Assembly: GCA_014621425.1 (NCBI GenBank)
Contig: JAANBB010000074.1
Coordinates: 1 to 64,000 of the forward strand
Length of the DNA stretch: 64,000 nt
Source: Cylindrodendrum hubeiense
Lineage: Eukaryota; Ascomycota; Sordariomycetes; Hypocreales; Nectriaceae
Direction: 5' to 3'
Shown: piece after piece, positions 1 to 11,674 of the stretch
Position numbering within the stretch: position 1 is the stretch's first letter
Layout of the letters: the number at the start of each line of letters is the position of its first letter
Translations under genes and position numbers: made by a program
The notes under the pieces: generated by a model
The model's database searches: none
What the model saw: the letters and a program-made list of their open reading frames with translations, nothing else
What the model was told of the DNA's origin: nothing

Positions 1-645
1 ATCCAGGCGGAGGGCGCACGTACCGTCGTAATGCTTGATCTTCCATTCCTCGTTGCCAATGGGGGAGGCGATCCACCCGGGCGTGGCATCCTCGACACCA
101 CCCCAGGTCAGCTCCCGGAGGCCGTCTGCGTCCGCGTCGCCGACGACAAACTCCTCCCAGCTGTACGTCTCTTCGTCGGCGGTGTGGTTCGAGGGCTTGG
201 TCAAGTCCTGGAACTCAAGGTATCCGTTGGTGCCAACCAGGCCGAGGGCGTGCTCGACAATGCCGACGGGGTATGCGGGCATGCTGACCTCGGAGTTCTC
301 TCCGCTGCCGAGGGTGATCTGGACCCCGTTGCCCTCCAGAGCGTCGTCGTAGACGCCGACGACGCTGGACTTTACGCCGAGGTACTTATCCTCGAGGGAC
401 TTGAAATCGCTGCATGGCCTTGTTAGCTGGGTTCGGAGATTTCTGCATTGCAAATCCAGCGCATCTGTGTGGTTGAGGCCGTTGGAGGAGCGAGGGGCTT
501 TAGCGTACGATTTGACCTTGAGGCGGTACCAAGTATCGGTGCCATCCTCGCGCTTTGCGACGGCGCCGGCCACCGGGGCGGCGATGGGTCCGGCGACGGC
601 ACCGGCGACGAGGGCGGAGGCCGAGAGGATAGAAAGGAACTTCAT
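1..645 (-). CDS. Secreted protein, 5' part (runs off window start)
   Basis: The gene starts with ATG at 645 on the minus strand and runs off the left edge. Exon 1 is 645-509 and exon 2 is 409 to the edge; the intron 508-410 has a GTACGC donor and a GCTAAC branch site before ATGCAG. Removing it keeps the frame open. A second GT at 23-22 may be another donor, so the last bases could be intronic. The first 18 residues (MKFLSILSASALVAGAVA) are a clear signal peptide, and a KR pair at residues 31-32 could be a Kex2 site. The mature part is moderately acidic with few cysteines. It resembles small fungal secreted proteins of the kind with WYxLK and KYLGV motifs, but I cannot assign a function. Likely extracellular. 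Confidence 0.75.
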   Translation of the reverse strand, partial: MKFLSILSASALVAGAVAGPIAAPVAGAVAKREDGTDTWYRLKVKSYAKAPRSSNGLNHTDALDLQCRNLRTQLTRPCSDFKSLEDKYLGVKSSVVGVYDDALEGNGVQITLGSGENSEVSMPAYPVGIVEHALGLVGTNGYLEFQDLTKPSNHTADEETYSWEEFVVGDADADGLRELTWGGVEDATPGWIASPIGNEEWKIKHYDGTCALRLD

Positions 646-2927
646 CTTGATTTCTTCGACGACTTCGATTCTCTTTGGAAGTTTTGTTTTTGGAAAGTCA
701 ATCTGGATTTGATGAGTGAGATAGATGGGCAGCAAGAGACAAGTGTTAAATGTCGCCGGGATCGAAAGAGAAACAAGAACAGAGTAACGAGTGGAAAGTT
801 CGAGGCCAGCTTGAACTAAAAAAAAAAAGCAAAAGAGGGACAGCAGGAGCAAAAGATCAAAGCGAGTTTCTCGACGATCAAGGTTATCCTAACTTCACCG
901 GCTCGTGTTGGGTGGGGGAACGGCACCTTTTCTCACTGACGTCAAGGTGACCAGGCAGGGATGAAGGAAGCTATGCTGGCGGTCCGAGAGCGCAGCACCG
1001 TACAGCGCAGCCCCGTAAAGGCGAAACATGAATAAGCCCTGGCAGCGTCTCGCATAGAGGTGCACAACCTCACCAGCGCACACGCAACACGGCGAACAGG
1101 CGCACGCTTTGCACCTGCTGAAGGAACTAGATTGGACACATCGACCCTGTCCGTCGCAAGAGGATGCAGCGGGTCCCCGCAGCGCCTCCCCCATGATCCT
1201 TTCATTTTCGCCCATGGCCTGGCGAAGGATGCGTGCGCCATTGTTGGGCGGGCGGTGCATGTCCTTGGGAATGCGGTCTGGCGGCCTTGTCTCACCAACA
1301 GTATGGATGCGACGAGGGGGGCTCCTGGGCGTTGCCCTTTCATCTTGCGGCCATCTCGTGGCCATCTCGCCACGGCTCGGCGCGCCTTGGTCGGGCGGTA
1401 TGGGGAGATGCTCGGGCGATCACACCGAGGATCCTCATCAGTCGGACCCTGAACAATAACCGGGACCCTGTTTCCCCCGACCGATGGATTGACTGCTGAT
1501 GTTGGCTGACAGCAACACTGGCTGAGGAATGTCAACCTGGGGGGGACTTTGTTCAAACTGGCTTCAATGCGAGGCCGCCATGTGCCGTGATGCCATACGA
1601 TTCGACCGTCGTTGCCGTGGGGAAGCTTAATGCCAAGCTGCAATAAACTCGTTTGGAGCCGGTGATCGTCGCAGGGAGAGTCGAGGCCGACATTAGTTTG
1701 TATCAACTCCAGGTTGCCCGCACCACAGCCCGTTCTAGCGGCCTGCTCCACCTGTGGAACGTTTCCCACTGTCCTTGCTCGTTGATCTTCCTCATTAATC
1801 CGACTCTTGAATTCCTCAACCATCGTCATCCACTGCACTGACCCGAACCCAAAAACTCCCGGTTCCCCGAGTATTCCAATTTTAGAACAGACCGAGCGAG
1901 CCGCCGCTCACTAACTATTTGAAGACGTCCACAATTCGGTCTAATTCTAACCCTCCGATTGGCAGTATGCCGTGAGCCGAAAGCTGGCGTTGGGAAACGC
2001 TCATAAACTTATTTCATGGCCTTGGGTTTCCTGAGTCTAGTGGGCAGATGTCTAGTCGGGTTGCCAGGCTAGTTGGTCCTTGTGTTTTAGTAGCAAACAC
2101 GCTCATTCGCGGCGCCTGCTGTTCAACTAGAACATGATATAGAAACATGACATAGTTGCTATCCCATTTCGTATTGTGTATCTCAGCCAAGGCTGAATTG
2201 CAGATCTAAGTCACGGATGAACCTTTTTGGATGGCCCGAGGACTTGTAACTTTGACTGCTCTCCGCTTCTGTCTTAAAAAAGTCCCTGCTTATTAACTCT
2301 CTAAACTCTGGCCTGTCTCAACACACACAGCCGCCACTGTGAATGCCACTAACACCACTTAGGCCTGGCACAGGCCCTCTGATTCTTGCCCCGAGGACTT
2401 TTGGTTCAAGGTTCATCAAGGGATACGGGCCACAAAAGCAATGTACCCTATTGAACCTCTCCTGCAGCAGCTAGCACGAAGATGGACCCATCAACCTCGT
2501 TACATACCGGAGACGATACGGCCCGATACGCCGTAAGATGGATGAACTTGATCCGGTAGTTTAGGATTTGGACGGCTATCAACATATCCTTTTGTGCACC
2601 GCTACATACCCCGCCCCTCTCAGTCATGGGAACTCTTGTTGGGCTATTGACGTCAGGTGGGAAACATGATAGCTCGTGTCTTGCGATTTCTCGTGTCTTG
2701 AGTTCACCAAGGACGACCCTTAGTAAGACACGTTAGTGAGCATGTCTTGAGCCCTTTGCAACGTTCCTGAGTGGTACGCAGTTGCCGTGTTACGATAGCA
2801 TGCGTGCGTGCAGAAATAGTATAAGACAGACGTGGACGTCAATGATGACTTCGACTTATCTACCGTTTTCAGCATCTTCAGTATCTGCAACATTACTCAG
2901 TTAGCCCGTCTTCTAAGATCTGCGACT
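646..2927. other. Intergenic, no supported gene
   Basis: This stretch holds the upstream region of the minus-strand secreted protein gene and of the plus-strand cysteine-rich gene. Open frames occur on both strands at 942-1838, but they lack homology I recognise, overlap each other and show no intron structure. The part from about 1850 is more AT-rich than the surrounding genes. No transposon, tRNA or repeat array is visible. Confidence 0.6.
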
Positions 2928-3398
2928 ATGCACTCGAACCTCTGGCTTTTTGCTACCCTGGCCGCTAGCGTGCTTGCCAGGACTCCAAAGAAATGTAAAC
3001 CGCTTTACATCTGTGTCGATGGCATCACCGAGTGCGGTGTGCCATGGGGAGGGTAAGACACCGACTGGACCACCCATGCATCGTTCCGTCCCTGGCTCAC
3101 TGAAACCCCTGCAGCTGTTATGATACCTGCCACCCAGAGAGCGCCCCCAAACCCCCTCCCTGCGAGGATGACTGCAGCACGCGAACAATCTGCGTCGACG
3201 CCATCAACGAATGTGGAATTAAATACGGCGGGTAAGTGTCTCACGGCTGTTCCAATCGAATGGCAAGAAACAATCGAAGCGAAACTGACAATGCCCAGCT
3301 GCTTCCCGGATTGCCCGCCTTTGCCCTTGACGAAGCCGCCTTGTCCCGAGCAGACCACGGCGCCGAGCGCGTTGAATGCCACAACCACCGAGGGTTGA
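2928..3398 (+). CDS. Small secreted cysteine-rich protein with two exon-encoded repeats
   Basis: Three exons, 2928-3052, 3115-3231 and 3299-3398, give 113 residues. Both introns start with GTAAG and end with CAG, and both interrupt codons in phase 2. Residues 1-18 form a signal peptide ending VLA-R. The mature chain has two copies of one cysteine module, C23-C47 and C62-C86, with identical spacing C-x5-C-x6-C-x6-C-x3-C. Each has an ICVD-x-I-x-ECG core and a GGC motif. The period is 39 residues, exactly the 117-nt length of exon 2. The tail is Pro/Thr rich with an NAT glycosylation site. Similar CVDxIxxCG..GGC modules occur in small secreted proteins of fungi, some of them plant- or insect-associated (recalled, not searched). 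The role is unknown; an effector or cell-surface role is possible. The ATG was chosen because it gives the signal peptide. Confidence 0.8.
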
Positions 3399-3702
3399 GA
3401 CTCGAATCTGTATCAATCAAGGTAGGTAGGGGCCATGGCTTTGTTTAGAGAAGTCTGGGCGTACTTTTGCATGGGAATGATCTTGGATGAGTAGTAGCGC
3501 GTTTCATTGCAACCACTGGCAATCAAAGGCATGTTCAATATATAAGGGAAGTTAGTACCCCTTGTACATAGTAACCAGAAGAGTATTCCAAAAAAAGATC
3601 TCAATTGCCTCTCTCTGTTACTTAATTGGGTTTCTCTTTATTTTACTCGACATCAATGCATGCCGTAGAGCAATCTTGAATCACTTGAAGTCCCTACCAC
3701 AA
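3399..3702. other. Convergent intergenic region
   Basis: Lies between the 3' ends of the cysteine-rich gene (plus) and palC (minus). It is AT-rich in its second half, as expected for polyadenylation regions. No gene seen. Confidence 0.6.
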
Positions 3703-5201
3703 CTAATAGTATGAATTCCCGGGTGTGCTCGCACTCCTCGAATAGTCTCCCGGTGACCCAGGGAAAGCTCCAATAGGTTCCGACGGTCCACCCTTGATCT
3801 CATCGTCAGAGCTTAAGTCGTTTTCGAACGCATCAACTTCCTCTGGAGGCGCTCGCATGCCTTCTAACACATCCCTGTCGAGGGTGGGAGGCTCATACGC
3901 CTTGATTGAGTGAATCTCACGCCCTGATGGCATCTTTGATAGTAGTGAGTTGATAGGAGGGATATGTCGCGTGTTCATCTGGGATTGCAGGTTAGCAAAG
4001 GAAAATAGGAAAGAGATTTCGGTTGGCTCACTGTGTCATTAATCTTGTTCCATTTGGCGTCGAGCATCTCCAATATCCGTGTTTCCTCAAGCTTGCCTGC
4101 ATCGGATCCCCAGGCCGTCTCCTTTTCGACTCGTCGATCTTCTCGCTTCTCCGTCAAGTCCTTCTTGAAGCGGCTAAAGCTCAACCCCTTCTTGGTGTCT
4201 TTGACCTCCACACCCAACTCCTGAAGGCCTGCGCGTGCCCATCCGATACCGTCGGCCGTCTGACCGCCCAACTCGGCGTCTATCCCAAAGAACCGACAGG
4301 CACGGGCCCGGCTTGTTCGACGAAGGTCGTCCAAATACTTGAGAAGACCAGCACTGATTTTGCCCGAAGCCCCCGAGCCAAGAAGCGAGGAAGCCTTGGC
4401 AGCGTGCTCTGAAGCAGCCAGACATAGGCGGGCGTAGAGGTGAGCGCGGACTTTGGGAATATCTGGCGCCTTGAACATCCATTCCTTGTCATTCTTGTTT
4501 CGATCCTGAGCCACTGCAGCCGGGTATGGGTCGTCTTTGAGGACAGCAAGCAGGGTTGCCTCAGCAATTGCTAAGCTTGCAAGTGCCCGGGCAGTACCGG
4601 GTGAGACGTCGACACATGGAGGACTACTGGTGATATCTTCCGCTCGACTGGCGAGGTAATCATATACAGACGCAGCCTCGAGTAGACTCTTTGTTGCGGA
4701 CGTGATGGCATTGGCTCGTTCCTGGACTCCCAGAAATTCTTGGTTGGTCGAGTACAACGGCTGTAAGACGGACCTGGCCGTCAGTACGTGCGAGAAGCCC
4801 AAAGTGGAGAGCACAAATGAGATTTCATATCCAAGGGATGATATCCTAACGCGAGCCCTCTCGCGCCCAGGCACAATATCGCCTGACAGTGTAGGTCTCC
4901 ACTCGATGGCAGCTGGCGTTTTCAGGGTGACACCGACGAAATCACCGCCGGGTAGAGGCTTGTTATTCAAGCCATCGTCAACAGCTAGAAGATACGGAAT
5001 ATATCCGTTTAGGCTAGAGATGACTGTGGTAAGGTTGGAAATTTGAGAAGCTGGCGGCAATCTCTTATGCTTCTTGAGAGCGTCTCGTACAACCCCGCGA
5101 TAAGTGCTCGCGTTGAGGGGCAATGACGGGTGCGAGTCGGAGCTGAAGCTGGACGAAAAGGAGAAGGAGGAGGTGGTTGGAAGTACAAAAGGGAAAGGCA
5201 T
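3703..5201 (-). CDS. palC: pH-response regulator PalC (BRO1 domain)
   Basis: Two exons, 5201-4032 and 3978-3703, encode 481 residues. The intron 4031-3979 has a GTGAGCC donor and an ATCCCAG acceptor and lies in phase 0. The N-terminal roughly 390 residues are a BRO1-like alpha-helical domain. The C-terminal exon carries the PalC hallmark: a short block beginning NTRHIPP, followed by MPSGREIHS and YEPPTLD, then an acidic, Ser-rich end. In the fungal ambient-pH pathway PalC is recruited to plasma-membrane signalling sites and bridges the PalH/PalF receptor complex to ESCRT-III (Vps32), leading to PacC processing. It is transcribed divergently from alg6 across 336 bp. The ATG at 5201 is the first in frame and gives a plausible length for the family (about 450-500). 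Confidence 0.93.
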
Positions 5202-5537
5202 CTTCTTGAATAGGAATTCTGTGCCCTCCGGTTACAGCGCCCGATGCTTTGAGATGGGAGGAAAATGACGATTCATTCGCCTCTGCCAAGCTGTTGTCGG
5301 AGCATCGTAATACTGTGTGGGAATTGGGAACTCGGCACTGTGTCCTGGCACGCCGGGGTTGTTCCGAATACGGGGAGCTCTTGGCCGACGTTGAGCTCCG
5401 CCAAAATTTCCGGGGTGTCCTTATTGCGCTTGATATTAGTCGCCAGCTCCACGCCTGCTATTCCGCAGAGCCGCCCCCTTGCCTCTGTCCTTCATGAAGC
5501 TCGCGTGTCCCTTCGAATCCTCATATCTCCGGTGACA
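5202..5537. promoter_or_regulatory. Divergent promoter region of palC and alg6
   Basis: This 336-bp region separates two head-to-head start codons. It holds two GCCAAG hexamers, one on the plus strand at 5285-5290 and one on the minus strand at 5385-5380, matching the published PacC consensus GCCARG. Whether they are bound is inference. No TATA box is obvious. Confidence 0.45.
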
Positions 5538-7359
5538 ATGGCTGGCCCTGCACCGTCACCGCACAAGCCGCGGCGCAAGCCCAAGAAGTCTGGCATTGGC
5601 TCCGACAAGCCCGCACGATCCGAGCCTCTAGTTCGCGCACCCGCATTCCCCCTGGCCGCCTTCCTCTGGCCGGCTCGCACCTCATCGTCGCAATGGGAGG
5701 TTCTGCCGGTGATTCTCATGGTGGTCGGACTCTTTAGGTGGGCTGCAGGACTTTGGGGATACTCTGGTAAGGCTGTAACGGTGCTGCCATGTCGTTTCTC
5801 CTGCTAACGTTGCCTCTGCAGGTTTCCAGAAACCCCCCATGTTTGGCGACTACGAAGCGCAACGTCACTGGATGGAGGTTACGACACATCTCCCCATCTC
5901 GCAATGGTACTTCCACGACCTGCAATGGTGGGGACTCGACTATCCTCCCCTGACGGCCTACCATAGCTGGCTCATGGGCAAGATCGGTGCCTTCATTGAC
6001 CCAGCGTGGTTCACCCTCTTCGCCTCCCGAGGCTCCGACGACCCGAACCTGAAGATATTCATGAGAGCCACAGTCATCGTTTCCGAATACCTCATTTACG
6101 TTCCGGCCGCCACCGTGTTTGTGCGACGGTATGGTCGGCTTCAAGGAGTCGCTAACTGGACGTCTTCGGTCGCTTTGGTCGCAATTCTCATGCAGCCTGC
6201 GACCATCCTAATTGACCACGTCCACTTCCAGTACAACACCGTCATGCTTGGATTTGTCCTCGCCAGCATGTCAAGCATGATTGCAGAGCGATACAAGTGG
6301 GCTGCCGTCTTCTTTGTCGGGGCTTTGGGATTCAAGCAGATGGCCTTGTACTATGCCTTTAGCGTCTTCTCCTATCTCCTGGGTCGATGCATCACTCCTC
6401 GAATTAACTTGACCCGACTCTTCGGCATCGCACTGGTTACCATAATTGCCTTCGCCGTCTTGATGTTGCCCATTATCCTCGGCACGCTTTATGACGCCAG
6501 CCAAGGCATTGATTCCAGGCCAGAATTTGATGGTCCACCTCAGCCGCTGCCTTTGTTCCCCGGCCTTACCGAGTATCTCGACACCGAGTCATACTACTAC
6601 CCTGTTGTTGAGCAAATGATCCAGATGATCCATCGCATCTTCCCCTTTGCTCGCGGTCTGTTTGAGGACAAGGTCGCCAACTTCTGGTGCGCGGCCAACG
6701 TCATCGTCAAGCTTCACCACTTCCCAGCCGCCCTGCTTCAAAAGGCGGCCCTTGGTGCCACGCTCCTCGCCATAATCCCGCCGAACATTATTCTATTCTT
6801 GCGACCCCGCAAAACCGCACTGCCTTATGCCTTTGCTGCCACTGCCTGGGGTTTCTTCCTCTTCAGCTACCAGGTTCACGAGAAGAGCGTGCTGCTACCG
6901 TTGATGCCCATGACGCTGCTTCTGGCCGGAAAGCAGGGACTGAGCAAGGATATCCGAGCCTGGGTCGGATTCGCCAATCTCTTGGGTGCCTGGACAATGT
7001 TTCCCTTGCTCCGCCGTGTGGACCTGAAAGTTCCGTATATGGTCTTGACCCTGCTTTGGGCATACCTTCTTGGTCTCCCGCCGACGTCTTTCAGCGCATA
7101 TTTCCAAGAAGGGCAAGCAGCCTGGGCTCAATGGGGCACCGCTTTCTTGCATTGGTCGTTCTTTGCATTCATGGGTGCGTGGCATGTTGTTGACGAATTC
7201 GTTGTACCCCCCGTCGACAAGCCAGACCTCTGGGTCGTAGCTAACGTGGGCGTCGGGGCGGCCGGTTTCATCATCTGCTATTTGTGGTGTCTTGTGAGGC
7301 TTGTTCAAGAGAGTGACTTCTTTGGCAAGGGACAGTCGAACAAGGCGAAGAGCCAATAA
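5538..7359 (+). CDS. alg6: Dolichyl-P-Glc:Man9GlcNAc2-PP-dolichol alpha-1,3-glucosyltransferase (ALG6)
   Basis: Exons 5538-5766 and 5822-7359 encode 588 residues; the intron has GTAAGG and CTGCAG ends and phase 1. The product adds the first glucose to the lipid-linked Man9GlcNAc2 oligosaccharide on the lumenal side of the ER, in the N-glycosylation pathway. The family motif GLDYPPLTAYHSW is present about 115 residues in, just after the FGDYEAQRHWME block. At least nine hydrophobic segments follow, as in this GT57 multi-span family. A basic, Pro-rich cytosolic N terminus precedes the first membrane segment (VLPVILMVVGLF). Length is slightly above yeast Alg6 (about 544). No odd residues were noticed. 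Confidence 0.95.
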
Positions 7360-10195
7360 AGGGGCCTCGTTAGATGTAAAATGTATTACAACAAACAAAA
7401 TTAATCGAGTGTATTGTACAATATCCCCCAGAATCTGCTTTGTGCAAGTTGAAACGTGACTTCCCTCCGCGCAGTGGCTTGTCAGGGGCCGCATGCGAAG
7501 CACACGTTTTCTCACTCATTTATTCCGATGAGTTAAAGGCTGGTGAGGCTTATGGGCCCCGGGCTATGGCGAACGGTTAATATCCTAGCCGATGGTGGGC
7601 GGGAACGGGTTCTGACATTCCGACCCAATCGCTTGGTTATGATGGAGACAACAAGCCTCACCTGTCAGACGTGGCTGACGTTGGTTCTGGGTAGTGTTGT
7701 GGGATTCGGCTTGCTAAGATGATGGCAATTAAGCCCCGTGGGGTTGGCAAATGACCTTGTTCCAGCCCGTAAGTGCTAAGGCTGAAAGCGGTTGTATTTA
7801 TCGGAGGCCTTCCGTGATCCCGTCTCTAGCAATGGTGTTTCCCTGAGCGTCGTGATCGGACTTCAGCCACGTTCTAGGCGGAGCCGGGGTTCGTTGACGG
7901 CGGGACCCAGTTGCTCGGAGAATGAGGAAACGGGGCAGCCGGGAGGATCAATGTCTTGAAACTGTGTTTCATTTGCAGAAGTTGCTGTTGGTTGGAACTC
8001 ATCATACGAAGATCAGTTCCCCGTCCCCTGATGCTCATTTGTGTAGTGGGCGACGAATAGTGATGCGATACGCTGTAGCCAGGGGACAAAACCCGACCCC
8101 AGCAGCGACATAATACGTTCTTTCTCGCGACATGAGATAGATCCTGTCGTCGTTCTACGTTTGGATGTGCATCGCGGGGCGGTCTGGCAAGCTCGGCGGC
8201 CCTCTGCTGCCAGCACGAACACCTGACAGTGCACACTACAGATGCAGCAAAAGAAAAGAAAGTCAAGAAAAGAAAGGGTTACGACACGCTGCACTTTGGT
8301 TCATGGCCTTGCATTGCCTTTTGTACAAGATGCAAGCCACTACGGAGTCTGGACGCACAATGCAAGTTCTCGACGTGGTCGCACAGAGTCGATGGTCTAA
8401 ACAAGGAAGCTGCGTCTAGTCAGACCTACCACGTCGAGCCTATGAGCCTATCTTCAACGGGTCCCAGGATATTCCCTCCTACACCACCCACGCGCACTTC
8501 GCATCTGTTTCTCTCCAGCTCCGACCATCCAGCCACCACATTCGACGGCCTGCGAGATGATGGCAACTTTGAGACCTCGGTCGCCTCAATGATGCATGTG
8601 TGAGAAACCGGGACTTCCTGTTGGTCCAAGCCACCACCCGCCACCAGAAGCAATCCCAAAGGCACTCCCAGAGGCTTCAGAGAGACACCCTACCTCGTAC
8701 CCCGACCCATGCTCAGCAGTCGGGCAACGGCGAAGGAAGAGAGCTGGAGGAGGAAGCGGGGGAGGCCAACGGAGGTGCAACCCTACAACAAAGACCCCGG
8801 TCGGTCCCATTGGCGGCCCGGGCTTTGCCTCGTCGTCGTGTCCATCAATAGGAATCGCTCGTCTCCACTACGATCTATTCGCAATGCCGGTTCATATCTT
8901 GTTTCGTTTACTGCATCTGCATGGACCGCCCCGCCCAAGGCCAGTTGTCCAACGACCGACCAACATGCCGGCCTCCCTGGCCTGGCCTGCTGCTCAGCCC
9001 AGGGCTCTCGGCTATGAGGAGATTCGCTTGACAGGTACCGACTCGGCCAGGCTTAGCCATGTGCGCCCTCTGTACCATCACATGCGCCTCTCCCTGCGGC
9101 CCCTGCCTGCCTCGATCCGCTAGTATCGAGGCGACGTGAATGCCATGCTGCGGAATGGCGATAACCCATGGATGAAGGACCTGCGAACCGCGTGTGGCAA
9201 GTAGGTTGGGCGCAACTACCTCGGATCCAAGCAGTACGGGCATTCCCATCCGTCTCTGAACTCTAGGATCCCACGACCACCGGCGGCGGCCGCCTCAACA
9301 AGGTTGAGGATAGGCTGTGTGCTAGTGTAGTGCCGGGGGTGAGACCCTGGCTTGCAGCCTGACAGGGCTGGTGCTTACTAGTACATTTGTTACTCTGGAC
9401 TATCTGTACACGCACATAGAAAGTGCTGACTGTATCTAGAGACTTCCTTGGCGGCGGTCCTAGTTTCCCTTCTCGCCTAGATCTCCATGGCCTGGGCCCA
9501 TTGACACGACCGCCTTTGTCCACGCTTTCAATGCCGCAAGCCTGAGAAGCCATTCTCCTACGTTGCATCCTGGGTGTCCTGTAGGCCTGGGTCACCTGGC
9601 CCTGACCTCTGGAGGAACTTCCCAGCGGCATCTTGACCATCCCCAAGTCGGCTTCGGCCAACAAAGATTTTGGGACAGTCTCTGTGATCTACACCTGTTT
9701 TACCAAGCCATTGATGTCTTGCTGCCGTGGCTGAACATGACCGGGGCAAGCGAGACTCGGGTTTCTTTGTTGGTGGGCGAGGACATGTCCTGCAGCATAA
9801 CGGGCCTTCTCTGGACGCTCGTGTTGGTTGCATCCTTCGGCATGGAGGGCTGCAACCAGCAGCAATGCCCCAATAGGCCCTCGGATCCCCGTCATCAAGA
9901 CAGAAGTATCCATCAGCGGCCACGGCCACTTCTCAGCCCCCAAATGCTGGGTCATTGCCTTCACTCTTGGCTGTCATCCCCCCCACACCCCCTTTGTCCG
10001 GCTCTGTGTGCTCGTAGTTTTCTGGGTCTGACACGGCTAGATGAAGGATACATTACTCAGCTCCCCCGTCCTTCATCCTTCGTGCTCCGTTTCCCACCGT
10101 CTGTCCTTCCTTGCTTCTCCTACTGCTACTCCACCTGAAGCTTGACTTTGCTTGTAGCTTGAAGACTTTTTGGGAAAGAGAGAGACACTGTGACA
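7360..10195. other. Intergenic, 2.8 kb, no supported gene
   Basis: No open frame here gives a recognisable protein or a convincing exon chain. Many short overlapping frames in the GC-rich part (8.4-9.9 kb) look like chance. The last few hundred bases are the promoter and 5' UTR of the cupredoxin-like gene. A long non-coding transcript cannot be ruled out. Confidence 0.55.
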
Positions 10196-11674
10196 ATGTT
10201 GCAGAGATCCCTTCTGGCTGTGTCCATCTTCCTTATGGGAGCATGGGCACAAACATCGACGGATGGATCACAATCGATTGCGACTGCGACAGCAGACGTA
10301 TCCGCATCCGCCACAGCCGATGCTTCGTCTACACTGGAGGAATCTGCGACAGGCACCTCGACTGGAACAGGAATCACGACACACACTGTAGCTGTTGGAG
10401 CTGTGAGTGGCCTCACCTTAGCATACTATTGACTAGCACTGACGCCCGTTGTAGTCTGGACACAAGTTTACGCCCTCCGAGATTGAGGCCGACGTTGGGG
10501 ATGTTATCGAATGGCGATTCTATCCGACGAATCACTGGGTAATTCGAGGAGACTTTGACTATCCGTGTATCCCATACGACTACATTGGCACAGACCGGAC
10601 TGGCTTCTCTAGTGGCATGGAGACTGTTCAAGCCATTACCGACGATGTGAGTAGCCGTCTCTCCGCGCTGCTATTTGAGAAGTTTAAAGCTGACATTACC
10701 AGGGCCCTCGTTTCCGCGTCAGAGTGAACAACACTGATCCAATCTTCTTTTACTGTGGGGCCCCTGGATCTTGTGTCAGATACCACATGATGGGCGTCGT
10801 TAATCCGGTATGGAAAATGAGTTCTGATTTGTTTAAGGAAACAGTCTGACCATGTTACAGTCCAAGAATGAAACCCTCGACAAGTGGCTCGACAAGGCCG
10901 CTGATGTCGACTATCAGCTGCGACCCGGCGACCCTTGGCCGACTGAGGAGGGCTTCGAGACACCGACCGACGCAGCGTCGGAGACTGGCGGATCATCAAG
11001 CGATAGCTCTAGCGACAGCTCTGACGACGACGATAACAAACACGGAGGCACTCATCTCGGAGCAGGAGCTATTGCCGGAATTGCCATTGGTGGTGCAGCT
11101 GTTCTGCTGCTCGGTGGTGCCATGGTGTACCTCTGTGGAAGACGGGGCGGATTTGACAAGGCGTACCGCAAGAGCTTCCGCGGCAGTGTCGTCCCGGGAG
11201 GGTATCCCAGCGTGCAGCCACCCGTCGCCGAGACTCGTTTCGACTCGCCGAGCACAGCAGCGGGAAGTGTGTGGATCGCAAACAAACAACAGCCGAGCCC
11301 CATGTCGGCAGGATTTGGCCAGAGCCCGCCGATGAGCCCCCACAACACCGGCGGATATGGGTTCCAGCCAGGATACAACCCCATGGTTGCCCAAGACGGC
11401 ACAATTGGGTCGTACTAGTGAGTTTCATGACGTTCCTTTGCAACGCGGCTATGATTTCTGACTTCTGGATAGTAGCGATCACAACGCACAGCAGCTCGCA
11501 GCGCCGCTGCACACCGAATCGCCAAAGCCACAAGAACGAGTTGCACCAGTCGAGCTTCCAGCTTCAGCGGACCCTGGCAACTCGCCTCTTCCGGATTACA
11601 ACAACGACGGAGTTCAGCCTCAGCGAACCTTTTCCTGGGCTGGCGAGGAGTCTGGATATCGCCCGACTAAATGA
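10196..11674 (+). CDS. Membrane-anchored cupredoxin-like, serine-rich extracellular protein
   Basis: Five exons, 10196-10402, 10455-10646, 10703-10807, 10861-11417 and 11473-11674, encode 420 residues, and all junctions keep frame. Residues 1-18 are a signal peptide (ending MGAWA-Q). A Thr/Ser/Ala-rich linker leads to a cupredoxin-like domain at about 69-170, with SGHKFTPS at its start, NHWV, and FYCGAPGSC at its end. A Ser/Asp-rich linker follows, then one membrane span at about 234-260 (GAGAIAGIAIGG...) and a basic stop (CGRR). The cytoplasmic tail is Pro/Gly/Gln rich. This is the architecture of fungal extracellular serine-rich proteins. Copper binding is uncertain because the usual PGHC histidine is Ser here (PGSC). 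Probably a surface protein; function unknown. Confidence 0.88.

Noticed and set aside
942..1838. A 298-codon open frame on the minus strand
   Set aside because: It starts at GTG (first ATG slightly inside), shows no recognisable motif, is overlapped by other open frames on both strands, and has no intron signals or codon pattern like the neighbouring genes. Probably a chance frame in moderately GC-rich DNA.
8596..9123. A 175-codon plus-strand frame rich in Pro, Arg and Gly
   Set aside because: Composition follows the local GC-rich sequence; overlapping frames of similar length exist. No domain or splice support.
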